Part shown: positions 15,101 to 23,766 of the stretch, piece by piece
Layout: every line of letters starts with the position of its first letter
Position numbering within the stretch: position 1 is the first letter of the stretch
Source of the DNA: Nectonema munidae
Taxonomy: Eukaryota > Nematomorpha > Nectonematoida > Nectonematidae
Direction: 5' to 3'
Length of the DNA stretch: 64,000 nt
Assembly (NCBI GenBank): GCA_030549495.1
Contig: JAUIRK010000093.1
Location: 62,001 to 126,000 of the forward strand
Program-made: the position numbers and the translations under genes
The notes under the pieces: generated by a model
Seen by the model: the letters and a program-made list of their open reading frames with translations, nothing else
Told to the model about the DNA's origin: nothing
The model's database searches: none

Positions 15101-18100
15101 GGTGGCGTCGAAGTACTCGATTAAGGCCGCCATCCCTTTCGGTATACCTTCCTTGAGATATTTCAAAAACTCATGGCAGGCATCCACAACGCTGTCTTTG
15201 AAGATCTAGATTTTACAAGACTCCCGGTTGCCAAAGTTGGCAGGAAGCTAATCAGGTGCATTAAGAAGAGCTTGTGTGAGAAGTTGGTTTGGACGAGAAC
15301 TTGTTTGCTTCCTTTGAGCCTTCATCGTTGTTCAAAGCTTCAGTACCTCAATCCCAGTCCGGTCAATTAGATGATTGTGGCAGACACACATATATAGCTT
15401 TAGGTTCTCGTAGATTGAGCCCGTGATCAGGCTGCCCTTACACCCTGTTGTCCGCTGCAGTGTGCACTGCCATATGATGCAGTTTTTCTAGCTCTTCTTC
15501 TTCACATACACATGGCCATCCAAACAGATCTTGTTGCCTCCTCGATTAGTCTTGATAATTTTTATGTGTTTGTGATTCATTATAATAACTAATTTAAATG
15601 TTCTTAAAACAGGTATTATTTGAATTATCCAGTTCGAAATTATAACTGCAATAAATCTAGTATTAAGCAATATTTCTACAAACATATTTTTGTTTTAAAT
15701 TTAGTTTCTATTTTAGAAAATATGGACACTGAGATTTTCTAGTTGATATATTGGGAGCAGGTCAATTCTGCATCTGGAAAACTCGACCCCAAACAAAACG
15801 CCCTCTAAAAAATATTGATATAAATATCTCCTTGAGGCCCAATTTTCTTGAAGCCGAATTCTTGTCATATCTAATAATAACAAGCAAAAGTTTTATCAAA
15901 TGAAATCGAATTCTTTCGCAATATCATCAAATCTTATAAGTTTTTCATGAATATACATGTTCTTCATAGTTACACAGTTTTATGAGATAAGTAACATGGG
16001 GTAATTCAAGCGTGCTTATAAAAACACTAACATAAATTCGTCAATTTATATCCGTTTCATCTTTCATTAGAAATAGATTTTGTTTTCGCATTAATCCTTG
16101 TAGCTTTAATTTTAATTTTTTCAAACTTTATTCCGGTCACAGTAAACACCACAAAACTGCTGAATAACATAAAACAATGAGAATCATATATTACAACTTA
16201 TTGCCATTATAGTTAATATGTCGTTTCATATATGACCTTCACTATTTTATGGTATTTGGTCATCTTTTGGCGTGTTAGACTTTTTTTAAAATGTCAAAGT
16301 TGTTAATTAGAACACTTTTTAAAATAAATTTACAAAATTTAATAGGCAGTTTATAGATGATTCTAGCTATTTATCGTATTTTGTCATGGGTTGGTGTTTT
16401 TTGTGATTTTAGAATTTTTTTTAGGAAAGTTGATTATTTTTAATTAAAACACATTTTAAAATAAGTCTTTAACACTTAATGAGCAGCTTGATAGATGATT
16501 TTCACTTTTTTATCATATTTTGTCATGTTTTAGAATTCATTTTAAATGTTCAATATTTTTAATAAGAACACGTTTAAATTAAACTTTCAATACTTAATAA
16601 GTTGTTTGATAGATGATTTCCATTATTTTATGGTATTTTGAAGTGTTTTGGGTTTTTTAGTCTAAACTCTCATTTCAAACAAAAAATACAACCTGTTATA
16701 TTTACGAATATTTTTATGAATGTGCATTTTCATGACACTTGAAAGAATAAATGAAAAGAATACTCAATTTTTTTTTCACCCACACATAATTTATGAAATA
16801 TTTTCATTGAGCCTAATAAGCCCAAGCCAGTCATTTGACTGTTATATTCCTGGAAGAAATCTATTAGACAATGATCTTTCATATGTTTTAACGGAAACTT
16901 CACAAATGTAATTTTAATGTAATTTTTAACAGCTGGATGCACTAATTTTTTAAAACTTAGCAATTTTTACCACAAAATCGAAATAGATCGGTAAAAGCTC
17001 TAGGCTAGAAACCAAACATTTAAAAATTAAAACCCTATCAAATTAATAAAATTTAAAATATTCATATATAAAGTATACGTTCATGTGATAACTTTGATAA
17101 TCTTCAAAGAGAATTTCATTCTTTTGTGATGCAATTTTCACAAACTTTTACTAAACAATTTCGACAAACGTTCGCCGAACATCTAAAACAACTTATTCTT
17201 GCTTTATTTTGCTTACAAAATCGACATGAGGTTCGTTAGCTTTTTTTCTCCATTAGAATTTAAAGATCTGGTAATAATTGTACGGGAGAGTTTTCTATGT
17301 GTTTTCTATTGCTTTCACAAAACATTTTCCATCTATGCTTATCAAGTTGAAAGTTAACAACGAATGCTGAGGACTCGGAGTCGTAGGTATATAAGGGTAA
17401 ATTAAAAAAATATTATAAATATAACAAATGATCTATTTTATCTCGTAGTTTATTCTAAAAGATAAAATAACAATATTTAAAAGATGTTTAAAGCTATTTC
17501 TAAAGATAATTATATAGTAATTGTGAAAGATCTTTCTATCAATCATCACCAATTAGGGATTGAGTAAGGTTGTCTATATGTCTGAGATTTGCGCTGCAAG
17601 GTCTGGGTTCAAATACATCAATACATGGCCGGCCCTAGTATTCGCGGGGCCCTATGCAAAATGGATTGCGCGGGCCCAGTATGGGAAGGAAAAAAAGATT
17701 AAAAGTGAGAAATAAGATTTTGAGAAAAAGAAAAGGGATTTGCTTTATTTCTTTTTCATTAACACAAAATGACGATCAAAGTAACTTTACTTTGCGAACC
17801 TTGCATTTAGCGAAATCATACAATATATCATCCAAATGAAAAATGAGAAGTGCAGGATCCATTGCGGCCGCATAGGTTGCAGTGTCCTAAGGCCGGCCCT
17901 GCATCAATAAATCTTCTTTGTTTTCTCGATGCAAACATCTCTCCTTTATATACCTCCATTAATAAAATCGGACATAATACAATATATGGTATTCAAATTT
18001 CATGAATGATAGAGTCGGATTCGATCGCTAAATGATTTGATTAGTCCCAACAGCCATCTTCACATTTACTTTCAACCAATTACAGTGAAGTAAGTTATTA

Positions 18101-21100
18101 TGCACTATGCGACCCATTTGTCTTGCCAGATCATGATAATAAAAGACTTTTTATGAAAATAAGACTTAGAGAACCTTCTTACTTAATAAGAGCCTTTTGA
18201 AAAATACAAACCACAATATATAGGTTTTTCAAATATTGATTATTTTAATAGTTGTAAAAAGTTATTATATTTCTTGCATGATACATAATAAAACAGTAAA
18301 AAAAATATTTTTAACATACAAAAATAACTATTTAAATGATTATCCAACAAACATTGTTATATATCTATGGGATACATGAAGATATTAATGTACAAAATTT
18401 TGTTAGTTATTTTATTTTCCATTAAACTTGCGATCCTATTAATTAAGTTCGCCATTTATCTTAGTACCAACGGTTGTCGGTTTAGAGAACTTTCAACTAA
18501 TTAAAAACGTCATGGTGAGCATTTTAAACTGCTAAAAACTATTTGGTGAATGATTATTATTCAGCATTAAATAGAAACAAATTCACAATATCGCTGTTTC
18601 CTTTGCTTCCTTGAACTATAAAATGACTTTTAATAGATACAACTAAAAAAAGCTATAAAGTTATATAAGCTATAAGGTATACATTTATATCAGATGCCCA
18701 TAAATTGAACAAATAATAAAAACTAAAATCTTTTTAGATTTTATCTAAATGCTCCAATATACAAAACCTAACTTTCAGCAGCTTATATACAAATATAATG
18801 CAAGTACTGTTCCCTTAATTCCTACCTAACTCCTAATTATTCACACATTATCAGATACGCACAAAAAATATCTTAGTTTTTAGAAAATCACAAGACCAAA
18901 AATACGATCTGACAATATATTTTGTCAGGCTTTATCAGTAAAGCAGCAAAAAATTCAAGAAAGCAAGCAATAGCCATTCATTATAAGGTGTATATTTATA
19001 TGGAAAAGATAAATATCAGGCAATTTGTAAAAATATTGATAGCAATTATATCTACTTGTCTAAACATCATATAAAATTGACTGACCATTGCATATAGAAT
19101 TTGATGGCCTTATCTCTATTATTCAAATTCCCCAACTCTTCACTGATTTTCAGCTTTGCTATGAACCGAAATTTTTTAAATTTTATCACCCCTCACCCCA
19201 CCACGCTCCTTCTTACCACATTACCCGTTAACGACCAGAATAATCAGACCATATCTATAAAGCAGAAGATTTGTATTAAAAGGCATTAATAAAGGCAGCC
19301 GATTCACATTTTTGTAAGTCGACATGGTCCATAACCGGTTAACACTTGTTTCTATTTCATAATCAACTTCATTCAAATCTCGCATTCCGTTAGCCCCCAT
19401 CACCTTCGTATCGCCAACGATATCTTTCTCTGTCATTCACTACATTTAAATATCAATTAAAATTTAGAATAAATTTATAATTGAGATTATTCATTAAGAC
19501 ATTTAAAAGTTTTAAATCTGGAGTTTTATCTTCCGTATTCAACAAATAAGTTTTTTTAACTTATTCTAAATCTCTGTGATTCTGTCACTTCTGACCAATT
19601 TGATTGCCTCCTAGTTTTTATGTTTAATATAGGGCAATTTCACTGGGTCTAGAAATATCACAAGATTAGTAAACTTTTTCTAAAAACCCTTGAATTAAAC
19701 TTGGAAAATAATGTATTTTTAAATCCTGAAGACTTTTTTCATTCGCATTTTCGAAATTTAACATTGATATTACAACCTTGAAGTAAAAGAGGTTAAAATT
19801 AAAAATAAAAGAACTAGTAAAACTGTAGCAAGCAGAAGTCGGCACAAGCAAAGCAACAAAACTAAACTCATGCATACAATCTCACCCTACACTATAGGAC
19901 TCCCAGATGTACCAGTTTTTCGAAAATTATCCCCTTTTTCCCGAGGCTTTGTAACAAACGTCTCGAGGAAACTAGAAGATATCCAACTTTAAATTGAAAT
20001 ATTTTTTAATTTTGAAAAGGTTTAAAAGATCTAGTACTAAATATGGTTGATTATGTCTTAAATTAATTAAATTCAATGTCCATTATGTAAATTCTGATAT
20101 CCAGTGGATTTTTGGAATAATCCTGTTGGACTAGCTAGACTGCAGCCCAAAAATGTTCCAGAAATTTGGTGGTGTTGGTAGTCGGTGTGAGGGTTTACTT
20201 GTTAGATATCCATAAATAATGGCGCAGACAAAAATAACAGCCAAAATACCATAAGATAAAGCATTTCATCTTCATACGAGGTCACTAAATTTGAGCTTAG
20301 ACTTTGGATGAATTTTTGACCTACCTGCATACAATGTCATCTGTAATTTTATATCTTTTAGGACGTGAATACGTGGCCCAACAACATGCGAATGTTACCA
20401 TGCTTTTTTTTTTAAAAAAGTGATAAATATGCAAAATTTAGTAGATGTACAACACTTTTAAAGATTTTTATAAAGCTATGAAAACTAATTTTGAAGAGCA
20501 GATCACGGATATATTCGATTGAATCTAACAAAAAAATAGTGCTTTTTATTAATAAATGAGCCAAATATATTGTTGCCAATATAAGTTTCATTTTTTCAAA
20601 AAGCTTATTTACATCATCATCATCAAGTTAAAATTAATTAACTTGCCATCCTCCTTAACTATGAACAACAAAAATAAAATAAATATAAACAAAACAACTC
20701 ATAAAGATAAAGCTTGAAAAAAGACAAAAAACCTCGTATTTTGATTATATTCCCGCAACTATTCAAATATTCGCACGTAATCTAAAATACACTAATAAAA
20801 GAAAAAGGTGTTCTATCCTTTGATATAAACACATTGAAATAATAGTGTGAAGTAAAACACTTAAAAATATTAAATCAGTTTGCTAAAAACATTCTAGTGT
20901 GCTGTGCAATGTCAGCACCATCCTAAAGAGTGTTCAGAAAGGCGAGAAAAGTTTAAACTCCTGAAATAGTACAACTTTCACAGAATTAATGTTAATTAAA
21001 TGCAATTCTGGTCAGAGTTGTTGGAGTCTGAGGGAAAATATCTTATTGCCACTACGATTTCCTAGTACTTACAAAAATTCGACTTGAATCCGACTTCAAA

Positions 21101-21476
21101 TATTTAAAATCTTAAATTTAACACCAACTCTTCATTTTCGACTTTAACAACGATAATTTTTAGTATCTAATTTTTTTAATACTTAATATCACATTAGGAA
21201 CAAAATTTTCCTAAACTCCTTTTTTTGACAGAATGAAAAACTGGGATTTTTATACATCTCTGAGAACAAGATATTTTGAAATTCTATTTTTTATATCGCT
21301 TCGAATAGTCGTCATGCATCATTTGTGTTTAATTATATGCGTGCCATTTTTAATGTTTTCATTCAATTTAGACAACCTCAAAGTTAGCATTCGTTCTGAG
21401 AAAAAATATGAAAGATGTCAAAATATTTTCCTCCTTAGAAGATGCAATCGCTTACATGAACAGTAAGGCATTATAA
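123..21476 (+). CDS. SLC26A11-like sulfate/anion transporter, 3' part of the gene (six exons)
   Basis: Seen: six coding exons at 123-178, 2769-2909, 3931-4067, 11573-11743, 12095-12160 and 21372-21476, each with AG/GT borders and compatible phases, giving about 224 residues to a TAA stop. In order, the peptide has a TPAGGIYTG loop, a hydrophobic segment with YIPQAALAAMIISAV, a second one with FFGIEWGILIGIVLAL and then ISRPLIE. A STAS domain follows, from about LLYPSADYI through IDFQHVLDTDF to FSSLEDAIAYM. Known: SLC26 proteins are membrane anion exchangers or sulfate permeases whose cytoplasmic STAS domain follows the last helix; the short C-terminus after STAS and the loop sequences are closest to SLC26A11. 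Inference: the first roughly two thirds of the protein lie left of the window. Introns of 7.5 and 9.2 kb are filled with transposons. The gene converges on HR4. The family is firm, the A11 subtype likely. Confidence 0.9.
179..2768. other. SLC26 intron, mostly unannotatable AT-rich DNA
   Basis: Apart from the foldback element at 1575-2040, this 2.6-kb intron shows no coding potential. No transposase-like or RNA-like sequence was recognised. Confidence 0.6.
1575..2040. mobile_element. Foldback-type element with 21-bp tandem repeats in both arms
   Basis: The left arm repeats a unit like AAATTCAAGTGAAATGTTTTC about four times (1585-1680). The right arm has the reverse complement, GAAAACATTTCACTTGAATTT, about five times (1925-2030). 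The outer ends also match: TATAGCATTAC on the left and GTAATGCTATA on the right. There is no coding sequence between the arms. The design resembles foldback elements or tandem-arm MITEs; the superfamily is unknown. Confidence 0.75.
2769..2909 (+). CDS. SLC26-like exon b (transmembrane segment)
   Basis: This 141-nt exon starts after ATTTTTAG and ends at AAAA/GTAAGT. It encodes a hydrophobic stretch with YIPQAALAAMIISAVI, then an FYPFIKIWKIK loop. This is the typical SLC26 helix pair before the last membrane span. Reading on past the donor gives only low-complexity sequence with a run of C at 3001-3012, which is intronic. Confidence 0.88.
2910..3930. other. SLC26 intron without recognisable content
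   Basis: This intron of about 1 kb holds a homopolymer of C at 3001-3012 and AT-rich sequence with some CATCATC stretches around 3730-3840. Nothing else was recognised. Confidence 0.6.
3931..4067 (+). CDS. SLC26-like exon c (last membrane span)
   Basis: This 137-nt exon follows CCTTTTTAG and ends at GAGACT/GTAATT. Its first two bases complete a lysine codon begun in the previous exon. It encodes FDSFIAVVTMLACIFF, GIEWGILIGIVLAL and IIPISRPLIEET, which match the final SLC26 transmembrane helices and the link into the STAS domain. It ends in phase 0. Confidence 0.88.
4172..6665 (+). mobile_element. FLYWCH-type MULE (Mutator-like) DNA transposon, degenerate
   Basis: Transposase-like sequence runs from about 5080 to 6280. 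It begins with a FLYWCH-like zinc-finger end (RWRCA, then LPKVEHSHF). A MULE core follows: a DSGIYDTERF segment, WIGDGTFKVVP with the first catalytic Asp, and LLDFEIAPM with the second. The C-terminal part has HPTIWKFLNGLYKD. The frame is interrupted several times, so the copy is inactive. The ends resemble inverted repeats: 4230-4620 (GTCGAACAACCTTTTTGTCG, CATTTCATCATACGACATTTG) matches the reverse complement of 6540-6640. The exact ends and target duplication were not resolved. It lies within the 7.5-kb SLC26 intron, in the same orientation. Confidence 0.75.
4390..4565 (+). repeat. Two-copy tandem duplication inside the MULE left end
   Basis: A unit running from TTACACTT through CCTTACT-ATTCAT and TGGACAAG to TTACTAATTTA occurs twice, about 110 bp apart. 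A second small duplication (TCTTATAAAAACTATACCAT) occurs at about 4771 and 4832. These look like local slippage or subterminal repeats of the element. Confidence 0.55.
6990..7412. mobile_element. Short inverted-repeat element (CAACTCGCC family)
   Basis: The left end (6995-7095) carries ACCATCAACTCACACCGAAACC followed by repeated CAACTCGCC/CAACTCACC. The right end (7345-7412) is its inverse: GGGCGAGTTGG, GGGCGAGTTGGTTTCGGTCC and GTTGACCATACCCC. There is no transposase, so this is a non-autonomous element of about 420 bp. A related copy is at 31506-31650. Confidence 0.68.
8814..9096. mobile_element. hAT-type MITE, copy 1 of a two-copy family
   Basis: It begins CAGGGCTGGTTGAACGCCG and ends CCTAGCACCGGCCCTT, with flanking 8-mers AACTAGAG and AGCTAGAG (7 of 8 identical), the size of a hAT target duplication. 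Internal sequence such as AGAAGAGTCTTTTTCT and GAGTATATGTAATT is shared with the copy at 58438-58817. There is no coding sequence. It sits within a stretch of GGAGTCGGAGTCG-type repeats (8090-8140 and 9160-9180). Confidence 0.75.
9390..10260 (-). other. Possible decayed coding stretch, unassigned
   Basis: On the minus strand, pieces such as DIHPNLGAQEKEF and SGVPLSEAVVLKF read like protein but are broken and match no family I recognise. It may be an old transposase remnant. It lies in the long SLC26 intron and has no splice-compatible phase with the transporter. Confidence 0.25.
10523..10895. mobile_element. hAT-type MITE
   Basis: It starts CAGGGGTGCCAAACGATGGC and ends, in reverse complement, CAGAGGAGTGGACAATC. 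Both ends carry GGCGCAT motifs. The flanks CTATAGAG and CTAGAGGA are similar enough to be a decayed 8-bp duplication. There is no open reading frame. The ends resemble those of Charlie-like hAT elements. Confidence 0.62.
11265..11410 (+). repeat. tRNA-like SINE fragment
   Basis: A B-box-like GGGTTTGAATCCCC at about 11307 follows a loosely tRNA-like segment, CTCTACGCGCTTGCC. Downstream comes a tail, GAGGCGTCGACGTTACGGTA. The acceptor stem cannot be paired, so this is not a tRNA gene. Just downstream, GACCGGTTTCGGCTATTG at about 11470 is another repeat-like phrase. Confidence 0.4.
11573..11743 (+). CDS. SLC26-like exon d (STAS domain, first half)
   Basis: This 171-nt exon (57 codons, phase 0 at both ends) follows TTGTGTTTAAG and stops at GAA/GTATTT. 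It encodes ILESDLYSILTPDKSLLYPS, the strand and helix that open the STAS domain, and then AIIDFQHVLDTDFTTFE. The IDFxHVxxxDFT pattern is the STAS core strand and loop found in SLC26A11-type proteins. Confidence 0.87.
12095..12160 (+). CDS. SLC26-like exon e (STAS domain, middle)
   Basis: This 66-nt exon lies between TTCTTCTTTATAG and AAG/GTATTA. It encodes EYENLIDEFKLQKKEIVF followed by CNIK, the STAS helix and the following strand. It is in phase 0 on both sides, so it joins its neighbours cleanly. The intron before it is only 351 bp. Confidence 0.82.
12450..12600. repeat. Palindromic TTTTGTCTTTTT repeat
   Basis: Units of TATTTTGTCTTT-like sequence on the left are mirrored by AAAAAGACGAATTAGAAT on the right (12562-12578). 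It resembles the larger arrangement at 30946-31200. It is followed by a short TA microsatellite at 12598-12619. Confidence 0.5.
12780..12935 (+). mobile_element. tRNA-derived SINE, copy A
   Basis: The tRNA-like head has GGTGGTTAGAATC (A box-like) and GGATTCGAATCC (B box). The tail is GTTCGATACAAACGGTGC, ATTCGATGAAAACA and GGTACCTTTGTCTTTACA. The same head and tail order is seen at about 25115 and 57010. RNA polymerase III transcription of the parent family is inferred from the boxes. Confidence 0.75.
12965..13440 (-). pseudogene. Broken copy of a conserved invertebrate protein family of unknown function
   Basis: On the minus strand the segments HLWYLSEELVVLALID, VEVMEKMGK, SSDFLKFEPMEIQ, VNDCAERSIALIEEYGSS and RDEEQMQSYLLQIVEQDR appear in this order across several frames. 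I recall this order (WYLSEE, then NDxAERxxxLI, then NEEQxQxLLQVV) from an uncharacterised, multicopy protein family in aphids, cnidarians and crustaceans. That recollection cannot be checked here. The copy is interrupted several times, lies antisense in the last SLC26 intron and is not expected to be functional. No catalytic motif is recognised. Confidence 0.5.
13640..14330. repeat. Tandem satellite, unit about 145 bp, about five copies
   Basis: A phrase of the type AATCAAACGTGTC, then AAAATGGCGGTTTT, then ATATACCCATTTT, then GAATGGTGATGTTTATTTT recurs. The ACCCATTTT-like part falls near 13731, 13872, 14014, 14158 and 14305. The units are diverged from one another. It lies in the last SLC26 intron. 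Confidence 0.72.
14680..15400 (-). mobile_element. Second MULE transposase fragment (C-terminal part)
   Basis: An open stretch at 14882-15187 encodes DACHEFLKYLKEGIPKGMAA, then IEYFDATYVS, a PLLYDFFLDVSQATLEGQ block, TNKACKGCNTSF and SPSFILIAVEA. This matches the C-terminal part of MULE transposases (YFxxTYVxG, then WNxHxATLxGxxRTNNxxEGWNNxF). Broken sequence continues on both sides in other frames, for example RSSAQEAQ. The DDE core is not visible. The base composition is more GC-rich than the surrounding intron, in line with a later insertion. It is antisense to the host transporter gene. Confidence 0.65.
16230..16660. repeat. Tandem minisatellite, unit about 120-140 bp, three copies
   Basis: A unit containing ATAGATGATT, ATTTTATCGTATTTTG, TTTTTAATTAGAACAC and TTTAAAATAAATTT occurs three to four times, with GATAGATGATT near 16356, 16491 and 16610. 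It is intronic, and not obviously related to the 13.6-kb satellite. Confidence 0.65.
17545..17945 (+). mobile_element. tRNA-derived SINE, copy D, split by a hAT MITE
   Basis: The head part at 17560-17615 (GAGTAAGGTTGTCTATATG, then AAGGTCTGGGTTCAAAT) corresponds to the SINE head. The tail TTTTCTCGATGCAAACA resumes at about 17920. Between them lies the 278-bp hAT element with duplicated target bases. Confidence 0.6.
17624..17901. mobile_element. hAT-type MITE inserted in a SINE
   Basis: It begins CATGGCCGGCCCTAGTATTC and, in reverse complement, ends CAGGGCCGGCCTTAGG. It is flanked on both sides by a perfect 8-bp duplication, CATCAATA (17616-17623 and 17902-17909), diagnostic of the hAT superfamily. 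A 61-residue open stretch inside it resembles nothing. Its GC-rich ends stand out from the host DNA. Confidence 0.85.
18000..19210. other. Intron sequence without recognisable content
   Basis: AT-rich DNA in the last SLC26 intron; no repeat family, coding sequence or structured RNA was identified here. The same is true of 19350-21370 apart from a short GAGTC-rich patch near 21020. Confidence 0.55.
19219..19342. mobile_element. TTAA-ended piggyBac-like MITE, GTTAACGACCAG type, copy P1
   Basis: It opens CCCGTTAACGACCAGAATAA and closes near ATAACCGGTTAA. Inside are CAGAAGATTTGTATTAAAAG and GCAGCCGATTCACA, shared nearly word for word with P2, P4 and P5. Confidence 0.75.
21372..21476 (+). CDS. 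SLC26-like terminal exon (end of STAS domain and stop)
   Basis: This exon follows ATTCAATTTAG and encodes TTSKLAFVLRKNMKDVKIF, then SSLEDAIAYMNSKAL and TAA at 21474-21476. It matches the last STAS helices (VLRxxLKxxxxFSSLEEAxxxL). A competing frame is open through the same DNA but resembles nothing. It lies 9.2 kb past the previous exon, the longest intron of the gene in this window. Confidence 0.82.
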   Translation, partial: TTSKLAFVLRKNMKDVKIFSSLEDAIAYMNSKAL

Positions 21477-21802
21477 ATTTTATATCTTACATAGCGGTTT
21501 TCTATTTTAAATTCATGAGATCAAAATTAAATACTAAACTTTATATCTTAAAAATTGATATGGGATTTTACTAAACACTAAAAAATTTAGAATTAAGAAA
21601 ATATCTTAATTAGGAATTATATTCTACGGAATTCTTTGTTAAGCGAAAAATCGATAAGTTTTCTCGAAGGTAAAATTATTTTTATTATATTATTTATATA
21701 TACGATATATACGTTTATTTTGATTTTACCTTCAACTAAATTTGGTTTCTGAAAATTGTACTTTTTTTCCTAGAATTTGTTAAAATGTCCCGTTTTTTGA
21801 AC

Positions 21803-21808
21803 AATAAA
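21803..21808 (+). terminator. Possible polyadenylation signal of the SLC26-like gene
   Basis: An AATAAA lies about 330 nt after the stop codon. It is a plausible 3'-end signal, but such hexamers are frequent in DNA this AT-rich. Confidence 0.3.
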
Positions 21809-22522
21809 ATATGGGCAACTTATGCTGATAGATGTTTAATCTAAAAAACTATAATAAAAATAACTAGTGAAAAGCAGAGTACTTTTGTAGTTACAAGGCA
21901 AAATTTTAATGAAACTTAAAGTAGCAGTAACACAAAAAGGTTTTGATTGTATGCGTACTATCTATGACGCATTGACTTTGAGTCCCATTCAGAATATTTT
22001 TGAGTCAGTTAGTCAAGAAAATAAAAAAGAACAAAAAGCATCTTTAAATGAAATTTTTTTTAATTTTTTTCTATTGTTTGTATGAACACTTACAGTATTT
22101 TCCCATGTATAATGGGGGACAACATTTTTAGCAATAGAGCTTTGACAAATATTATTGTATAGCACGCAATGAGTACAAGCGCAATTAAATTGTGCTTGGG
22201 AAAATAGTGTTTAGATTTTGTTATGAAAGTTCAGAAAACTACATTATATTACAATAATGTTGTTTTAAAGTTTGTGGGAAGATCAATTTAATAATTATGA
22301 GAGTCAATTTTGTTTAAAATATGTTTGTAACGTGAACGCACAGTTTGCCTAGGATTAGGTTTAGCGCTATGTTAGAACATTTCCATTTGCCAAATTGCGC
22401 GGGTACTGTTTGTACGGATTATTGTAGATTTAATTTTTCTTACTAGGATTAGCTAGAATTCTCAGAAAATTTTGATTTTATCTAAGACCAAATCCTAAAA
22501 TATATCGGCGAGTGGACATATT

Positions 22523-22608
22523 CTCACACAATTAATACATTTTTAGATCAAATGCTGATCAAAGAAAAAGTTGTCAGCATTTGTCTGGACATTTGTTAAT
22601 GGTGTGAG
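22523..22608. other. Long imperfect hairpin, pre-miRNA-like or MITE remnant
   Basis: The arms CTCACACAATTAATAC... and ...GTTAATGGTGTGAG pair along about 37 positions. There is a run of ten perfect pairs next to the loop (CAAATGCTGA with TCAGCATTTG) and a loop of about ten bases. The mismatches are scattered single bases plus one bulge, as in microRNA precursors. No known miRNA seed is recognised. It could equally be a tiny inverted-repeat element. Confidence 0.45.
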
Positions 22609-23097
22609 TTTTGTGAGTAATGTGATGGAATCAATATATCACCTTATTCTAGAGTTTTTACCGACAGTTTTTGAGTTGTGAGTGTTATACGCCTGAAAAT
22701 ACGGCAAATATATACGGCTAGCAGTGAACAATTAGCATACTAATTTATTTTATTTTATTCAGAATTATCACATAACTTTCGAGAAACGAAGCTGATCGAC
22801 TCTATCAAAGTATAAAAGAAGAGCTCCTTTTAATTCTGCTAACTTTGCTTTTATTCTTTGTTGAACGTGGCATGTTGCAATTACTCCTTTTTACTATTGA
22901 TTGTATAGAAAATACGAGTCAATTTTATAAACTGTACACACTTACTTCACTCTTTGCAAACTTTCATTCTATATCAATTGAAAATTCTTCATTTATCTAC
23001 GTCAAACGCAATGATTTTTCAGCATTTGTGTTCGGTCTTGAACAAAGTATGAATGCCCAAAGTTATAAATTTTAAGACAAAATTATAAATAAAAATG

Positions 23098-23103
23098 TTT
23101 ATT
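23098..23103 (-). terminator. Possible polyadenylation signal of HR4
   Basis: An AATAAA on the minus strand lies about 660 nt beyond the HR4 stop codon. It is the first one found past the stop in a plausible place; unconfirmed. Confidence 0.3.
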
Positions 23104-23766
23104 TAAATAAAAAATTCACAATCTAATGCATCACATTGCATTTTTAACTTAAATACTTTCATTCATGGTAATTTTAACATCAAAATAGAGAAAATATAAA
23201 TTATGTAATATTAATATATCTTTAAAATAAAATATTGTATACATACAAACGACAGTCACATAAAAATGCTCTTTTGAAGATAAAAAAGTATAGATTAGGA
23301 AGTGTATATTTTTTATATGATTAAAACATTATCCCATCCAAGGAAGAAGGTAACAGGACAGCCAGATCATTAACATCTTTAGTTTTTATAAACACAAATA
23401 AAAGGAAGTTAAAAAAATAAACAAAACACGAAGATGATGATAATGATGAGAGAGCGTGGCCTTACAAACATAAAAAGGGACTTAAAAATTCATTTGGTAT
23501 GTACGACAGAAGAGACATAAAATAGGTATAATAATAATGTGTAAAAAAAATAAAATCTTTATGCAAAAGGATACAAAAACAAGGGCTTATCTTATTGCAA
23601 ACAATAATGTAATGATAAGTATTAAAATTAATAATAATGACATCTTATAAAAAAGTTTGTGTACACGAACATGCTTTCTTGAGTCCATCAAAATGTATTC
23701 TTTGGGCAGTGAATGAGGAGTAAGGTTTATGAAGGCGGCTTTCCTTGCACGCCAAGAACCTCTGCT

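Larger units (their letters stand above)
21477..23766. other. Intergenic space between the two convergent genes
   Basis: This holds the 3' untranslated regions of both host genes and an 86-nt hairpin at 22523-22608. Open stretches such as 22845-23075 resemble no protein and are taken as chance. Confidence 0.6.

Noticed and set aside
22845-23075. Plus-strand frame of 76 codons in the intergenic space
   Set aside because: Phe/Leu-rich by AT content, with no homologous pattern; it lies close to the HR4 3' end.
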